A stretch of DNA of 21,297 nt from a virus, in the IMG/VR virus record IMGVR_UViG_3300042565_000832, positions 1 through 21,297 of that record; one strand, 5' to 3'. Position 1 is the first letter of the stretch. Every line of letters starts with the position of its first letter. Shown here piece after piece: positions 1-7,098 of this stretch. The notes below the pieces were generated by a model. It did no database searches. It saw only the letters and a list, made by a program, of their open reading frames with translations, and had not been told where the DNA came from. Made by a program: the position numbers and the translations under genes.

Positions 1-1008
1 GGACATGCCGACATAGGCTTACGCTTGGCGGCGGCATATCTGACCGCTCCGCGATACTCCATCGAAGCCACCAACCTCCGCACCGCAGGGACAAACATTT
101 TCGCGGGCGTGCGGGCGGGATCATCCAGCGGCACGCAGAACGTCCTCATGGGCGTTCAATCCGGCACGGGCAACACCGGATCGGATGTTATCGGCATCGG
201 ATGGCTGGCGTTAGAAAATAACACTCAATCTTACGCCGTTGCGGTCGGAGCGCGGGCGGGCGAGGAAAACACCGGCACCTTTCCGACATGCGTTGGATAC
301 TCTGCTGGGCAAAACAACACCGCGAACAATCTAACATCAATAGGATATGCGTCAGGAATAAACAATACCGGCGTAAATTGCACGCTTGTAGGTGCTAGTG
401 CTGGACAATCCAACACTGGAGGATCGTCAACCTTAATCGGCTACCAATCGGGGCAGAACTCGACGGGGGGCAGCCTGACCGCCATCGGTGATGAGGCAGG
501 CAAAGGCAACACATCAACCAACAACACGTATGTCGGCGTAGATTCGGGCAGGTTAGCCATCACCGGAGCGCAGAAAGTCGGCGTCGGGGCGCTTTCGCTC
601 ACATCTGATCTATCAGCGGGATCTATCGGTATCGGATACAACGCTGGGTCTAACATATCATCTGCGGGTAACTATACCATCGCCATCGGCCACAACGCCG
701 GGAGATATAACAAGGCCGCGCAGGCAACATTCATCGGGAGGAGTGCTGGCCCACAAACGGACGGCGACGGAACAACCCTGAATTTCGCAAACGTCGTGGT
801 TCTCGGCTATGAGGCTCAGGCCAGCCGTGCGAATCAGGTGACGCTAGGCGGGGCAACCACCACGGAGGTCATCACACCCGCAACAAAAATCATTTTTGGC
901 GCACTCCCCAACTATGCCGACGACGCCGCCGCCGATGCGGACGCCGCGCTGATTTCCGGTAGCCTTTACCGCACGGCGGGCGGGCGACAAGTATTCCAAA
1001 AGCCATGA
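1..1008 (+). CDS. Tail fibre / adhesin with 16-residue head repeats (5' partial)
   Basis: The frame is open to the left edge, so the true start lies outside the window; the TTG at 25 is only an internal possibility. The visible part is dominated by about nine tandem repeats of roughly 16 residues with the pattern G-Y-x-A/S-G-x-N-N-T-x5-T-x-I/V (about residues 28-170 counted from the TTG), then looser IGIGYNAG and IAIGHNAG copies, and a C-terminal tip ending in ALISGSLYRTAGGRQVFQKP. Such Gly/Asn/Thr repeats are typical of trimeric left-handed beta-roll heads (YadA-like) and of phage tail fibres, so a trimeric host-binding fibre is inferred. No intramolecular chaperone (peptidase S74) domain is seen. 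It begins a run of virion genes on the same strand. Confidence 0.8.
   Translation, partial: GHADIGLRLAAAYLTAPRYSIEATNLRTAGTNIFAGVRAGSSSGTQNVLMGVQSGTGNTGSDVIGIGWLALENNTQSYAVAVGARAGEENTGTFPTCVGYSAGQNNTANNLTSIGYASGINNTGVNCTLVGASAGQSNTGGSSTLIGYQSGQNSTGGSLTAIGDEAGKGNTSTNNTYVGVDSGRLAITGAQKVGVGALSLTSDLSAGSIGIGYNAGSNISSAGNYTIAIGHNAGRYNKAAQATFIGRSAGPQTDGDGTTLNFANVVVLGYEAQASRANQVTLGGATTTEVITPATKIIFGALPNYADDAAADADAALISGSLYRTAGGRQVFQKP
106..534 (+). repeat. Tandem 16-codon repeats in the first fibre gene
   Basis: About nine consecutive units of 15-16 codons. Each starts with G-[YVAD]-x-[AS]-G, has N-[NST]-T near the centre and ends in a hydrophobic I or V. Examples are GYSAGQNNTANNLTSI, GYASGINNTGVNCTLV and GYQSGQNSTGGSLTAI. 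The units are divergent at DNA level, so this is an old array kept at protein level. Confidence 0.85.
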
Positions 1009-1046
1009 CCCACCCCAAACACCCGCCCCACCTGAACCCTTAATCC

Positions 1047-1075
1047 TTGACATCGAACCCCCTACCCTGTAACCT
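1047..1075 (+). promoter_or_regulatory. Putative sigma70-type promoter in the 73-bp gap before gene 1082
   Basis: A perfect -35 hexamer TTGACA (1047-1052) is followed after 17 bp by TAACCT (1070-1075), which matches the TAnnnT form of a -10 box. Transcription would begin at about 1082, the A of the next ATG, giving a leaderless or near-leaderless message; no Shine-Dalgarno sequence is present. The -10 match is weak. Confidence 0.35.
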
Positions 1076-1081
1076 ACACCC

Positions 1082-1360
1082 ATGACAAACGACATCGACA
1101 AACAATCCTTCGGCGAGGCTGGCTGCCAGCTTGTTGCCGCCAACACCGCGATTCCTGCTGGCCAATACTGCGCCCTTAGTTTCGTGGGCGGGGGTGGTGC
1201 TATCACCACAGCGTTCTCTGCGGCTGAAGTGCCACTACTCAGCGGCACGCAGACCAGCATCACCTTCCCTGACGGCTACACGCTGTTCACTCCACTCATC
1301 ATCGCGAGCGGTTCCTCAGCTCGTATCGCCTGCCCAGTAATCCTCTACAAAGCAATCTGA
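1082..1360 (+). CDS. Small phage virion-associated protein, unknown function
   Basis: This 92-residue protein is rich in Gly, Ala, Ser and Thr and predicted to be largely beta-stranded; I do not recognise a family. It starts with ATG 35 nt after a TTGACA box and its TGA overlaps the next ATG by one base (TGATG). It sits between a tail fibre and other tail-region genes, so a small structural or capsid/fibre decoration protein is plausible by position only. It has two cysteines (positions near 15 and 24) and a third near the end, with no clear metal site. There is no signal peptide or membrane segment. Confidence 0.7.
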   Translation: MTNDIDKQSFGEAGCQLVAANTAIPAGQYCALSFVGGGGAITTAFSAAEVPLLSGTQTSITFPDGYTLFTPLIIASGSSARIACPVILYKAI

Positions 1361-2187
1361 TGCGTTTAGGTCTCGGAAATATGCTGGTTAAAGGTGGGGC
1401 GTTGGCTTCACTTGACCCCGACGCAAGAGCCTACATCGCTGCGGTTGTCGCGGCTGGTGGGACGGTTAGCGGAGGGCAGAAAACTGCAATCAACACCTTC
1501 TACAAGACAGGGAAAAGTGATGGCTGGTATTCCTCGCTGAAACGTATGTATCTGCCGATCTGGGGAGTTGCCGCGCCTAATGCCATTGACATGATCGGAC
1601 TGACAAGCGGCACGTTTGTCGGGACGGTGACTCATGCAGCGGGATATGTATTTACAGACGGCAGCACGGGATATTTTGATTCAGGCGCAACCCCATCAGG
1701 CGACGGGATACAACTTGATTCCGCTTCTGTTTTCTTGTTTATTACGGGAGCCTCTGCATTGGCTCCACAAACCGCGACTTATGGTGGTAGACCGGGGCAA
1801 ACTGACCGATGGCTGAATGCAGGAGCCAGTGTATCTGGGGCTGGAGGGGTGTTTACGAGGTTGATTAGCAGCGCCAACAATGTCGTTACCAAAGCCGACA
1901 TTCGCGGAATAATACTTGGCAACCGAAATAGCAATTCAGAATACGACACACACCATCGCACGGGCAGCGGTGAAACCGTAGACAATTTCAGTAGTGCATC
2001 AACCACGGTTCCAACAATGAAAATGTTTGCGATGGCAGCTAGCCTGAATAATACAGCAGGCACTTTTTCCTCAAACAGCGTTTTCTACGGGGCATACGGG
2101 CACGGCTTGGGACTGAATAACGGATCAGGATTCACGATAGCACTCAAGAATCTTTGGGAAGGAACCACCGGACTGACATTGCCATGA
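1360..2187 (+). CDS. Putative tail / receptor-binding protein
   Basis: This 275-residue protein opens with a basic segment, then LDPDARAYIAAVVAAGGTVS and a following QKTAINTFYK segment. I recall this N-terminal helical module recurring in phage tail proteins, followed by YLPIWGVAAPNAIDM. The remaining ~200 residues alternate short beta strands with Gly/Ser/Thr turns, as in a LamG/jelly-roll-like binding domain. The likely role is a tail-tip or fibre component contacting the host surface. Its start overlaps the preceding stop by one base and its stop overlaps the next start (ATGA), which indicates translational coupling. The family resemblance is from memory; the receptor-binding role is inferred from context. 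Confidence 0.65.
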   Translation: MRLGLGNMLVKGGALASLDPDARAYIAAVVAAGGTVSGGQKTAINTFYKTGKSDGWYSSLKRMYLPIWGVAAPNAIDMIGLTSGTFVGTVTHAAGYVFTDGSTGYFDSGATPSGDGIQLDSASVFLFITGASALAPQTATYGGRPGQTDRWLNAGASVSGAGGVFTRLISSANNVVTKADIRGIILGNRNSNSEYDTHHRTGSGETVDNFSSASTTVPTMKMFAMAASLNNTAGTFSSNSVFYGAYGHGLGLNNGSGFTIALKNLWEGTTGLTLP

Positions 2188-2489
2188 TCGGATTCGTCGT
2201 TACTCCAGAGCAAGCAGAAGCTGCCAACGCTGCCATCGCGGAAGCGCAGACAAGCCGTGGAATGCCCGTGTTTTGGTTGGCTGGCAGCTACCCTATTTAC
2301 ACCGGAGAACACGCAGGAGATTGTTTTATTCCATGCGATGATGCGATACTTGCCACACCTCTTATCGGACACCCGCCACAGACTCCGCAGGATTTCCCTG
2401 AGTTCGCCGTAATCATTGATTCAATGGGTGGGCTAGACGCTCGCATTGATATTCCAGCCTCCGACATTGCCCCACCCGAACAACCATAA
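2184..2489 (+). CDS. Small tail-region protein, unknown function
   Basis: I chose the ATG at 2184 (101 residues) because it forms a 4-nt ATGA overlap with the preceding stop; an upstream in-frame ATG at 2154 would overlap the preceding gene by 34 nt. The protein begins MIGFVVTPEQAEAANAAIAEAQ, an amphipathic helix, followed by a mixed segment with two cysteines near its middle (DCFIPCDD) and a Pro/Ile-rich acidic tail. Position between fibre genes suggests a small tail or chaperone-type protein, but no family is recognised. Confidence 0.65.
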   Translation: MIGFVVTPEQAEAANAAIAEAQTSRGMPVFWLAGSYPIYTGEHAGDCFIPCDDAILATPLIGHPPQTPQDFPEFAVIIDSMGGLDARIDIPASDIAPPEQP

Positions 2490-2492
2490 CCA

Positions 2493-2855
2493 ATGCTCGC
2501 CGCCAACTACAACATCACGATTGATCGGGCAGCCGAATACACGTTCGTGCTGACGATCAATAATCAGGCTGGAACCGCCGTGAACATTGGTAGTGCTGCG
2601 TTCTACGCTGACATTCGTGATCTAACCACCCGTAGAAAAGCCACCTCGTTTACCCCAACAATCTTGGATAGCGGAGTAAACGGTCAGGTATCGCTCAACC
2701 TCACGGAAGCAAATACACTAGCGCTCCGGCCTTCGGGTAGATACGTTTACGACATCTTCATGCGCCGCAGCGGTGTAACGGATCGACTCATTGAAGGCTC
2801 CGTGACTGTGCGCGACAATGCAACCAAAGGTTCCCCCATAGATCCAACCGCCTAA
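2493..2855 (+). CDS. Putative baseplate/fibre-attachment beta-sandwich protein
   Basis: This 120-residue protein is almost all predicted beta strand: YNITIDRAAEYTFVLTI, AAFYADIRD, GQVSLNLTE, GRYVYDIFM, and a final EGSVTVRDN strand. The strand order and the 'tension between a default type and a range of motion' of typical BppU N-terminal (DUF2479-like) immunoglobulin folds are the closest resemblance I see, so a small Ig-like domain attaching fibres to the tail is likely. It lies 3 nt after the previous gene and 4 nt before the large repeat fibre, which supports a structural partnership with that fibre. No Shine-Dalgarno sequence is visible. Family assignment is tentative. Confidence 0.6.
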   Translation: MLAANYNITIDRAAEYTFVLTINNQAGTAVNIGSAAFYADIRDLTTRRKATSFTPTILDSGVNGQVSLNLTEANTLALRPSGRYVYDIFMRRSGVTDRLIEGSVTVRDNATKGSPIDPTA

Positions 2856-2859
2856 AACC

Positions 2860-4584
2860 ATGCCATCAGACACTTACACCTTAACCATTTCCGACGTCGG
2901 CGTTAGCACGCCATCCGCAGGTTCAGTTACGAATACATCCGTCGCTGCTGGCGCAGCAATCGCGTTTAGCAAGCTGGCAACCCTGACCAGCGGGAACATT
3001 CTTGTTGGCAGCAGCGCAAACGTCCCTACGTCCGTTGCGGTTACTGGTGCCATTACCATCTCCAATACTGGGGTTACTTCTATCGCCCCTTCTCCGACCT
3101 TAGTTACACCAATCTTGGGTACACCTACTTCTGGAACGCTTACTAGCTGCACGGGTCTTCCTTTAACCACTGGCGTCTCCGGGACTCTCCCAGCAGCAAA
3201 TGGCGGAACTGGACAGTCCTCTTACGCTATCGGAGACATCCCCTTCGCCAGCAGCTCTACGGCTTTGTCAAAACTTGCCGATGTAGCTACGGGCAACGCT
3301 CTTCTTTCTGGCGGTGTGGGCGCAGCCCCAGCCTACGGAAAAATAGGACTAACCACTCACGTCTCCGGGACTCTACCCGTTGCGAATGGCGGAACTGGTG
3401 TGACTACTTCGACCGGAAGCGGAGCCAATGCACTGGCTACTTCTCCGACCTTAGTTACACCAATCTTGGGTACGCCTACTTCCGGCACACTCACAAGCTG
3501 CACTGGTCTGCCTTTAACTACTGGTGTTACTGGAACTCTACCCGTCGCAAACGGTGGCACTGGTGTAACTACTTCGACCGGAAGCGGAGCCAACGCGCTG
3601 GCTACCTCCCCGACCTTAGTCACACCGATCTTAGGCACACCTACTTCTGGAACGCTTACTAGCTGCACTGGTTTGCCTTTAACCACTGGCGTCACTGGCA
3701 CTTTACCTGTTGCGAATGGTGGAACTGGCGTAACTACTTCGACTGGGAGTGGAGCTAACGCACTGGCTACTTCTCCGACTTTGGTTACGCCGATCCTAGG
3801 AACGCCCACTTCTGGCACGCTCACAAGCTGCACTGGTTTACCAATATCCACTGGAGTTTCTGGACTCGGCACCGGAGTGGCAACTTTCCTTGCAACTCCG
3901 TCAAGTGCGAATCTAGCTGCGGCAGTTACAGGTGAGACAGGATCAGGTGCGCTTGTCTTCGCTACCTCCCCGACTTTAGTCACCCCCGACCTAGGCACAC
4001 CTACTTCTGGCACGCTTACAGACTGCACTGGTTTACCAATATCCACTGGAGTTTCTGGACTCGGTACTGGAGTAGCAACTTTCCTCGCAACTCCTTCAAG
4101 TGCGAATCTAGCTGCGGCAGTTACAGGTGAGACAGGATCAGGTGCGCTTGTCTTCGCTACTTCTCCGACTTTGGTTACTCCTGTAATTGGAGCCGCCACA
4201 GGCACGAGTTTAGCGGCTACGGGCGCAATTACTTCTTCCGGCACAGCAGGTATAGGCTATGCAACAGGAGCGGGGGGAACAGTAACGCAACTTACAGACA
4301 AGGCTACTGATGTCACACTCAATAAGACTTGTGGTCGGATTATAATGAACGACGATTCATTAGCGCATGATACTACTGTTTCATTTACACTAACCAATAA
4401 CACAATAGAGGTTGGCAATGTCTTAATTCTTAATCATGTCAGTGGCGGCACCGCTGGTAAATACCTACTGAATGCTCAGTGCAGTAGTGGATCAGCAAGT
4501 ATTGACGTAACCAACATAACTTCGGGTGCTGAAGCAGAAGCCATTGTCATTGCCTTCGTAGTCATCAAAGCCGTAATAGCATAA
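2860..4584 (+). CDS. Large repetitive tail fibre protein
   Basis: This 574-residue fibre has three parts. Residues 1-77 form an N-terminal region likely to attach to the tail. Residues 78-441 are a shaft of repeats sharing SPTLVTPILGTPTSGTLTSC and PVANGGTG, a signature common in phage tail fibres. Residues ~465-574 form a globular tip of the GTVTQ-x-TDKATDVTLNK type, found at the ends of many phage fibres. The repeat cores start at residues 78, 195, 250, 305, 370 and 435, so two periods occur: 55 residues, then 65. Composition is Gly/Thr/Ser/Ala-rich with few charges, as expected for a trimeric beta-structured shaft. There is no S74 peptidase domain or collagen repeat. Confidence 0.88.
   Translation: MPSDTYTLTISDVGVSTPSAGSVTNTSVAAGAAIAFSKLATLTSGNILVGSSANVPTSVAVTGAITISNTGVTSIAPSPTLVTPILGTPTSGTLTSCTGLPLTTGVSGTLPAANGGTGQSSYAIGDIPFASSSTALSKLADVATGNALLSGGVGAAPAYGKIGLTTHVSGTLPVANGGTGVTTSTGSGANALATSPTLVTPILGTPTSGTLTSCTGLPLTTGVTGTLPVANGGTGVTTSTGSGANALATSPTLVTPILGTPTSGTLTSCTGLPLTTGVTGTLPVANGGTGVTTSTGSGANALATSPTLVTPILGTPTSGTLTSCTGLPISTGVSGLGTGVATFLATPSSANLAAAVTGETGSGALVFATSPTLVTPDLGTPTSGTLTDCTGLPISTGVSGLGTGVATFLATPSSANLAAAVTGETGSGALVFATSPTLVTPVIGAATGTSLAATGAITSSGTAGIGYATGAGGTVTQLTDKATDVTLNKTCGRIIMNDDSLAHDTTVSFTLTNNTIEVGNVLILNHVSGGTAGKYLLNAQCSSGSASIDVTNITSGAEAEAIVIAFVVIKAVIA
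3361..3855 (+). repeat. Three tandem 165-bp (55-codon) fibre-shaft repeats, synonymously diverged
   Basis: Units lie at 3361-3525, 3526-3690 and 3691-3855. Units 2 and 3 encode the same residues over their first 49 codons, yet by hand count 27 of those codons differ, all synonymously. Unit 1 differs from unit 2 by Ser/Thr at the second residue. A further partial core is at about 3091. Confidence 0.9.
3841..4160 (+). repeat. Near-identical 195-bp (65-codon) fibre-shaft duplication
   Basis: The segment starting at 3841 recurs 195 bp later at 4036. A 65-bp block is identical (3901-3965 and 4096-4160), encoding part of the ATPSSANLAAAVTGETGSG linker. The first 60 bp show only five synonymous third-base changes. 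This duplication is clearly younger than the neighbouring 55-codon units. Confidence 0.88.
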
Positions 4585-4588
4585 TGCC

Positions 4589-4990
4589 ATGACCAAGTTT
4601 CCCGATACCGCCATTTTCAAAGACGCAGGGATGCGGGGCGACTCACGCGTCTTTCAACTCACTGCGCCGTTCCGATACCACTCCCGTATCGGGTGGATTG
4701 AGTTACCTGCTGGCTTCAAGACGGACGGAGCGTCAGTCCCACGCGTGTTCTGGAACATCTTTTCACCGTTCGGCACTTACTTCCCCGCCGCACTCATTCA
4801 CGACTATCTCTACTCCAAAGCTAGTTCGTTTCACATTACCCGTGAAGAGGCGGATCAAATCTTCCTCGACGCGATGCACGACCTTGGTGTCGGCTGGCTG
4901 ACCCGCCGTATGATCCACCGTGCCGTTCGCCTTGGCGGATGGAAGGGATACAAAAAAAGCAAACTACAAGATGACTTCCAACCAGAATGA
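4589..4990 (+). CDS. DUF1353 family phage protein
   Basis: This 133-residue protein matches the DUF1353 (PF07087) pattern from memory: a strand-rich start, then LPAGFKTDGASVPRVFW, a central AALIHDYLYSK with conserved His-Asp-Tyr, EEADQIFLDAM, and a C-terminal helix RRMIHRAVRLGGWKGY. The family is common in tailed phages next to lysis genes, but its biochemical role is unknown. The stop overlaps the next ATG by 4 nt (ATGA), placing it in one operon with the holin-like and endolysin genes. The start used is the second of two nearby ATGs (4584 and 4589); the first is out of frame. Confidence 0.88.
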   Translation: MTKFPDTAIFKDAGMRGDSRVFQLTAPFRYHSRIGWIELPAGFKTDGASVPRVFWNIFSPFGTYFPAALIHDYLYSKASSFHITREEADQIFLDAMHDLGVGWLTRRMIHRAVRLGGWKGYKKSKLQDDFQPE

Positions 4991-5253
4991 GCGACACCGA
5001 AACAGCAGAGCTTTCCCGCGAGTGGCGGCAATCCGTCCGTGATGAAATGCGGAAGAATGGCGAAAAGCTGGATATGGTTCTTGTGGAGATTGGGAAAATC
5101 CGTAACGAGTTTGCCCCTGTTGACAGGCATGAGGACTTAGCAACCCGTGTCCGTAGCTTGGAGGAAAATCAAGCTCGCTTTCTTGGTGGGATTCTGATAC
5201 TTAACTTCATCGGCGGAATTGCTCTGGCAATCATAATGAGACTTTGGAAATGA
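4987..5253 (+). CDS. Coiled-coil / single-membrane-segment lysis protein (holin- or XhlA-like)
   Basis: This 88-residue protein has a charged N-terminal half with heptad-like helix (residues ~5-60, including VDRHEDLATRVRSLEENQAR) followed by one hydrophobic segment FLGGILILNFIGGIALAIIM (about 65-84) and a short basic tail RLWK. That architecture fits hemolysin XhlA-like or class III-type holin accessory proteins, which sit in the inner membrane and help endolysin reach the cell wall. It overlaps DUF1353 upstream and the endolysin downstream by 4 nt each. A role in lysis is inferred from topology and context; no specific family motif is visible. Confidence 0.7.
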   Translation: MSDTETAELSREWRQSVRDEMRKNGEKLDMVLVEIGKIRNEFAPVDRHEDLATRVRSLEENQARFLGGILILNFIGGIALAIIMRLWK

Positions 5254-5756
5254 AAAACCTCACAGAAGAAATCGTTCGCATCGCCAAGGCGGAAGTCGGC
5301 GTTCGTGAGGTCGGCAATACAAACTGCGGCGTTCGCGTGAACGAATACAAGGCGGCGACATGGCTGAACCCAAAGAGAGGATGGCCTTGGTGCGCGGCGT
5401 TCGTCTGCTGGGTAATCCGCGAGGCGTTGGCATCCTCCGGCACGAAACAGACAAAGACGTTCAAGCGTCCGAGAACCGCTGGCGCATGGGACTTTGAGAA
5501 CTGGTCTATCGAGCAAGACTCGACAACTTGGATGCGGCGTTCTCCGGGGAAAGACATCATGGCTGGCGACATCGTGGTATTCACCTTCTCCCATATCGGC
5601 ATCGCAATTTCCTCCCCCGACAAGAAGGGCAATGTGACTGTTGCAGAAGGAAATACTGACGACGCTGGATCACGCGAGGGCGGTGGTGTTTATTTAAAAA
5701 AGCGAAACATTTCCCGAATTCGTTCGCGTATTCGATTTAACATTCCGAAACAATAA
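5250..5756 (+). CDS. CHAP-domain endolysin (peptidoglycan hydrolase)
   Basis: The ATG at 5250 (ATGA overlap with the holin-like stop) gives 168 residues; an in-frame TTG at 5244 is less likely. The sequence contains GWPWCAAFVCWVIREAL with the predicted catalytic Cys48, a downstream VVFTFSHIGIAIS with His115, and VAEGNT with Glu133/Asn135 as the third active-site position, all in CHAP/NlpC-type order. The enzyme would cut peptide cross-links or the amide bond of peptidoglycan at the end of infection. No separate cell-wall binding domain or signal peptide is present. The C-terminal 24 residues (YLKKRNISRIRSRIRFNI then PKQ) are basic; a diverged second copy of this end lies at 6183-6239, beyond the HNH gene. 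Confidence 0.87.
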   Translation: MKNLTEEIVRIAKAEVGVREVGNTNCGVRVNEYKAATWLNPKRGWPWCAAFVCWVIREALASSGTKQTKTFKRPRTAGAWDFENWSIEQDSTTWMRRSPGKDIMAGDIVVFTFSHIGIAISSPDKKGNVTVAEGNTDDAGSREGGGVYLKKRNISRIRSRIRFNIPKQ

Positions 5757-6141
5757 CAGCATGAGTCGAACCTTTACTTTTTCTTCTGTTGATTTTTGCA
5801 AGTTCTTCTTTACACTTTTCAGTGTAAAACCTCATTCCTCGATCCCATGCCTCTTGTATATTTTGAGAGTGGTCGCCAACAGAAAGGTGAAGAGGATTTA
5901 CGCATTTTTTATTGTCGCAAGAATGCAATACAAGTTTTCCTTTTGGTATTTCCCCATTGTGAATTTCATAGGAAAATCTATGTGCCTTATGAAGTTTCTC
6001 GCCTCTTCGTCCTTTTTGAAAAACTCCGTAACCCGTTGTTGTCACAGCACCTGTCCAACTCCAGCAAGATTCACCTTTGCAAACCTTATCCCAAAATCTT
6101 TCTTCCGCTGTCTTTCTTAATTTTGCAAGTCCTTTAGCCAT
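5737..6141 (-). CDS. HNH homing endonuclease (HNH_3-like, free-standing)
   Basis: I chose the ATG at 6141 (134 residues) over an upstream TTG at 6174. The protein shows CWSWTGAVTTTGYGVF, then AHRFSYEIHNGEIPKG and LVLHSCDNKKCVNPLHLSVG, which is the usual order of the compact phage HNH family with paired zinc-binding cysteines and the catalytic His in LHSC. It would make a site-specific DNA cut in related phages lacking the gene. It is the only - strand gene inside the + strand block, its base composition is visibly AT-richer than its neighbours, and its 3' end overlaps the endolysin 3' end by 20 nt. All three points indicate an inserted selfish gene. Confidence 0.88.
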   Translation of the reverse strand: MAKGLAKLRKTAEERFWDKVCKGESCWSWTGAVTTTGYGVFQKGRRGEKLHKAHRFSYEIHNGEIPKGKLVLHSCDNKKCVNPLHLSVGDHSQNIQEAWDRGMRFYTEKCKEELAKINRRKSKGSTHAVIVSEC

Positions 6142-6297
6142 GCCGAATATTACCACATATCGGTCGTTGGTCAATACCGAATTACCTCAAAACTCGCAAT
6201 CTTTCCAAGATTCGTTCACGCATCCGATTTAATATTTGAGCAAACAATCGCGCAAAAAAAAGGCTATTCCGTCTAATTTGAGCAACATTACACGCAA
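6142..6297. other. Intergenic region after HNH gene, AT-rich
   Basis: This 156-bp gap is one of the longest in the window. It holds the diverged endolysin 3' remnant (6183-6239), an A8 tract (6254-6261) and two copies of an imperfect 23-bp direct repeat starting ATTTGAGCAA (6234-6256 and 6276-6298, 17 of 23 positions equal). No convincing promoter or Shine-Dalgarno sequence precedes the ATG at 6298. Confidence 0.6.
6183..6239 (+). pseudogene. Remnant: second copy of the endolysin 3' end
   Basis: Read in frame, these bases encode YLKTRNLSKIRSRIRFNI followed by TGA. The endolysin ends YLKKRNISRIRSRIRFNI (5691-5744) plus PKQ. Fifteen of 18 residues are the same, but only 39 of 54 bases match, and most differences are synonymous. 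There is no start codon and nothing endolysin-like upstream of 6183, so this is a 3' fragment cut off from its gene by the HNH insertion. Confidence 0.8.
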
Positions 6298-7098
6298 ATG
6301 AAACCACTGAAAAGTAAGTCTAAAATAATCGTCCTCCTTTCCGATTTGCATATCGGCTCAGTAGTTGGGCTATGGCCATCTGATTTCGTATCCACCGAAG
6401 GAGTCCCCATCGGGCAAAACGCATTCCAGCAATGGCTGTGGGCTTGCTGGAAAGACTGCCATGAGTGGATAGCCAAAACCGTAGGGGATGAACCTTACGA
6501 GTTGGTGATTAACGGAGACCTGGTGGAGGGAATCCATCATCGGACGACCCAAGTGATGAGTGCCGATATTGGGGATCAATCCTCCGCCGTGATCCAGATT
6601 CTTGAACCCGTGACAAGCAAAGCTGCTGGGGTTCACATCATCAAGGGAACGGAGTGCCACACGCGCAATGACGAGATTCGGTTGGGCAAAGTTCTAGGCG
6701 CATCGAAAAACCCAGAGAACGGGCAAAACGCTTGGGATAACCTCGACATTGAAATCAACGGGACGCTTATCAACTTCGCGCACCATATCTCAGCTACCTC
6801 CCGCCCGTATCTTGAGGCAGGAGCGCATTCCATTGCCTTGGGGACAATTACCCATTCCCGCGCAAGGGTAGGCAAGCGTGTCCCATCGGTGATCTGTCGG
6901 GCGCATAGGCATCGGCACGGAATCTGGACGGACGGCAACCAAGCATCGCTTATCACTGGCGCATGGCAGGGATTGACCCGCCACGGATACAAAGTTGTCC
7001 CTGACGCAATCTCAGAACCTTCCTGTATTATCCTTGACACAAGGACAACCGACAAGGGAGACTTGCCCCTGTTCCACCAACGTAAATACATACCATAA
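6298..7098 (+). CDS. Calcineurin-like metallophosphoesterase
   Basis: This 266-residue protein has the ordered metal-binding motifs of the calcineurin-like superfamily: LLSDLHIGS (Asp16, His18), INGDLVEG (Asp74), KGTECHTR (His121), a His pair at about 162-163, and ICRAHRHRHG (His203, 205, 207). The usual GNHE motif is replaced by G-T-E-C-H, a variant I have seen in other phage enzymes. It would bind two divalent metals and hydrolyse a phosphodiester or phosphomonoester; the substrate is unknown, with nucleic-acid ends or cyclic nucleotides being possibilities. The stop overlaps the ATG of the next gene by one base. No membrane segment is present. Confidence 0.85.
   Translation: MKPLKSKSKIIVLLSDLHIGSVVGLWPSDFVSTEGVPIGQNAFQQWLWACWKDCHEWIAKTVGDEPYELVINGDLVEGIHHRTTQVMSADIGDQSSAVIQILEPVTSKAAGVHIIKGTECHTRNDEIRLGKVLGASKNPENGQNAWDNLDIEINGTLINFAHHISATSRPYLEAGAHSIALGTITHSRARVGKRVPSVICRAHRHRHGIWTDGNQASLITGAWQGLTRHGYKVVPDAISEPSCIILDTRTTDKGDLPLFHQRKYIP

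Noticed and set aside
3091-4206. Repeat array considered as CRISPR
   Set aside because: The repeats are 165-195 bp, lie in one coding frame and have no spacers.
3357-4244. 295-codon open frame on the - strand under the fibre repeats
   Set aside because: It mirrors the repeat array of the + strand fibre and has only Pro/Val-rich periodic sequence. It is an antisense shadow.
1-4584. Diversity-generating retroelement acting on the fibres
   Set aside because: No reverse transcriptase or template repeat with adenine-specific changes is seen; fibre copies differ at third positions of all base types.
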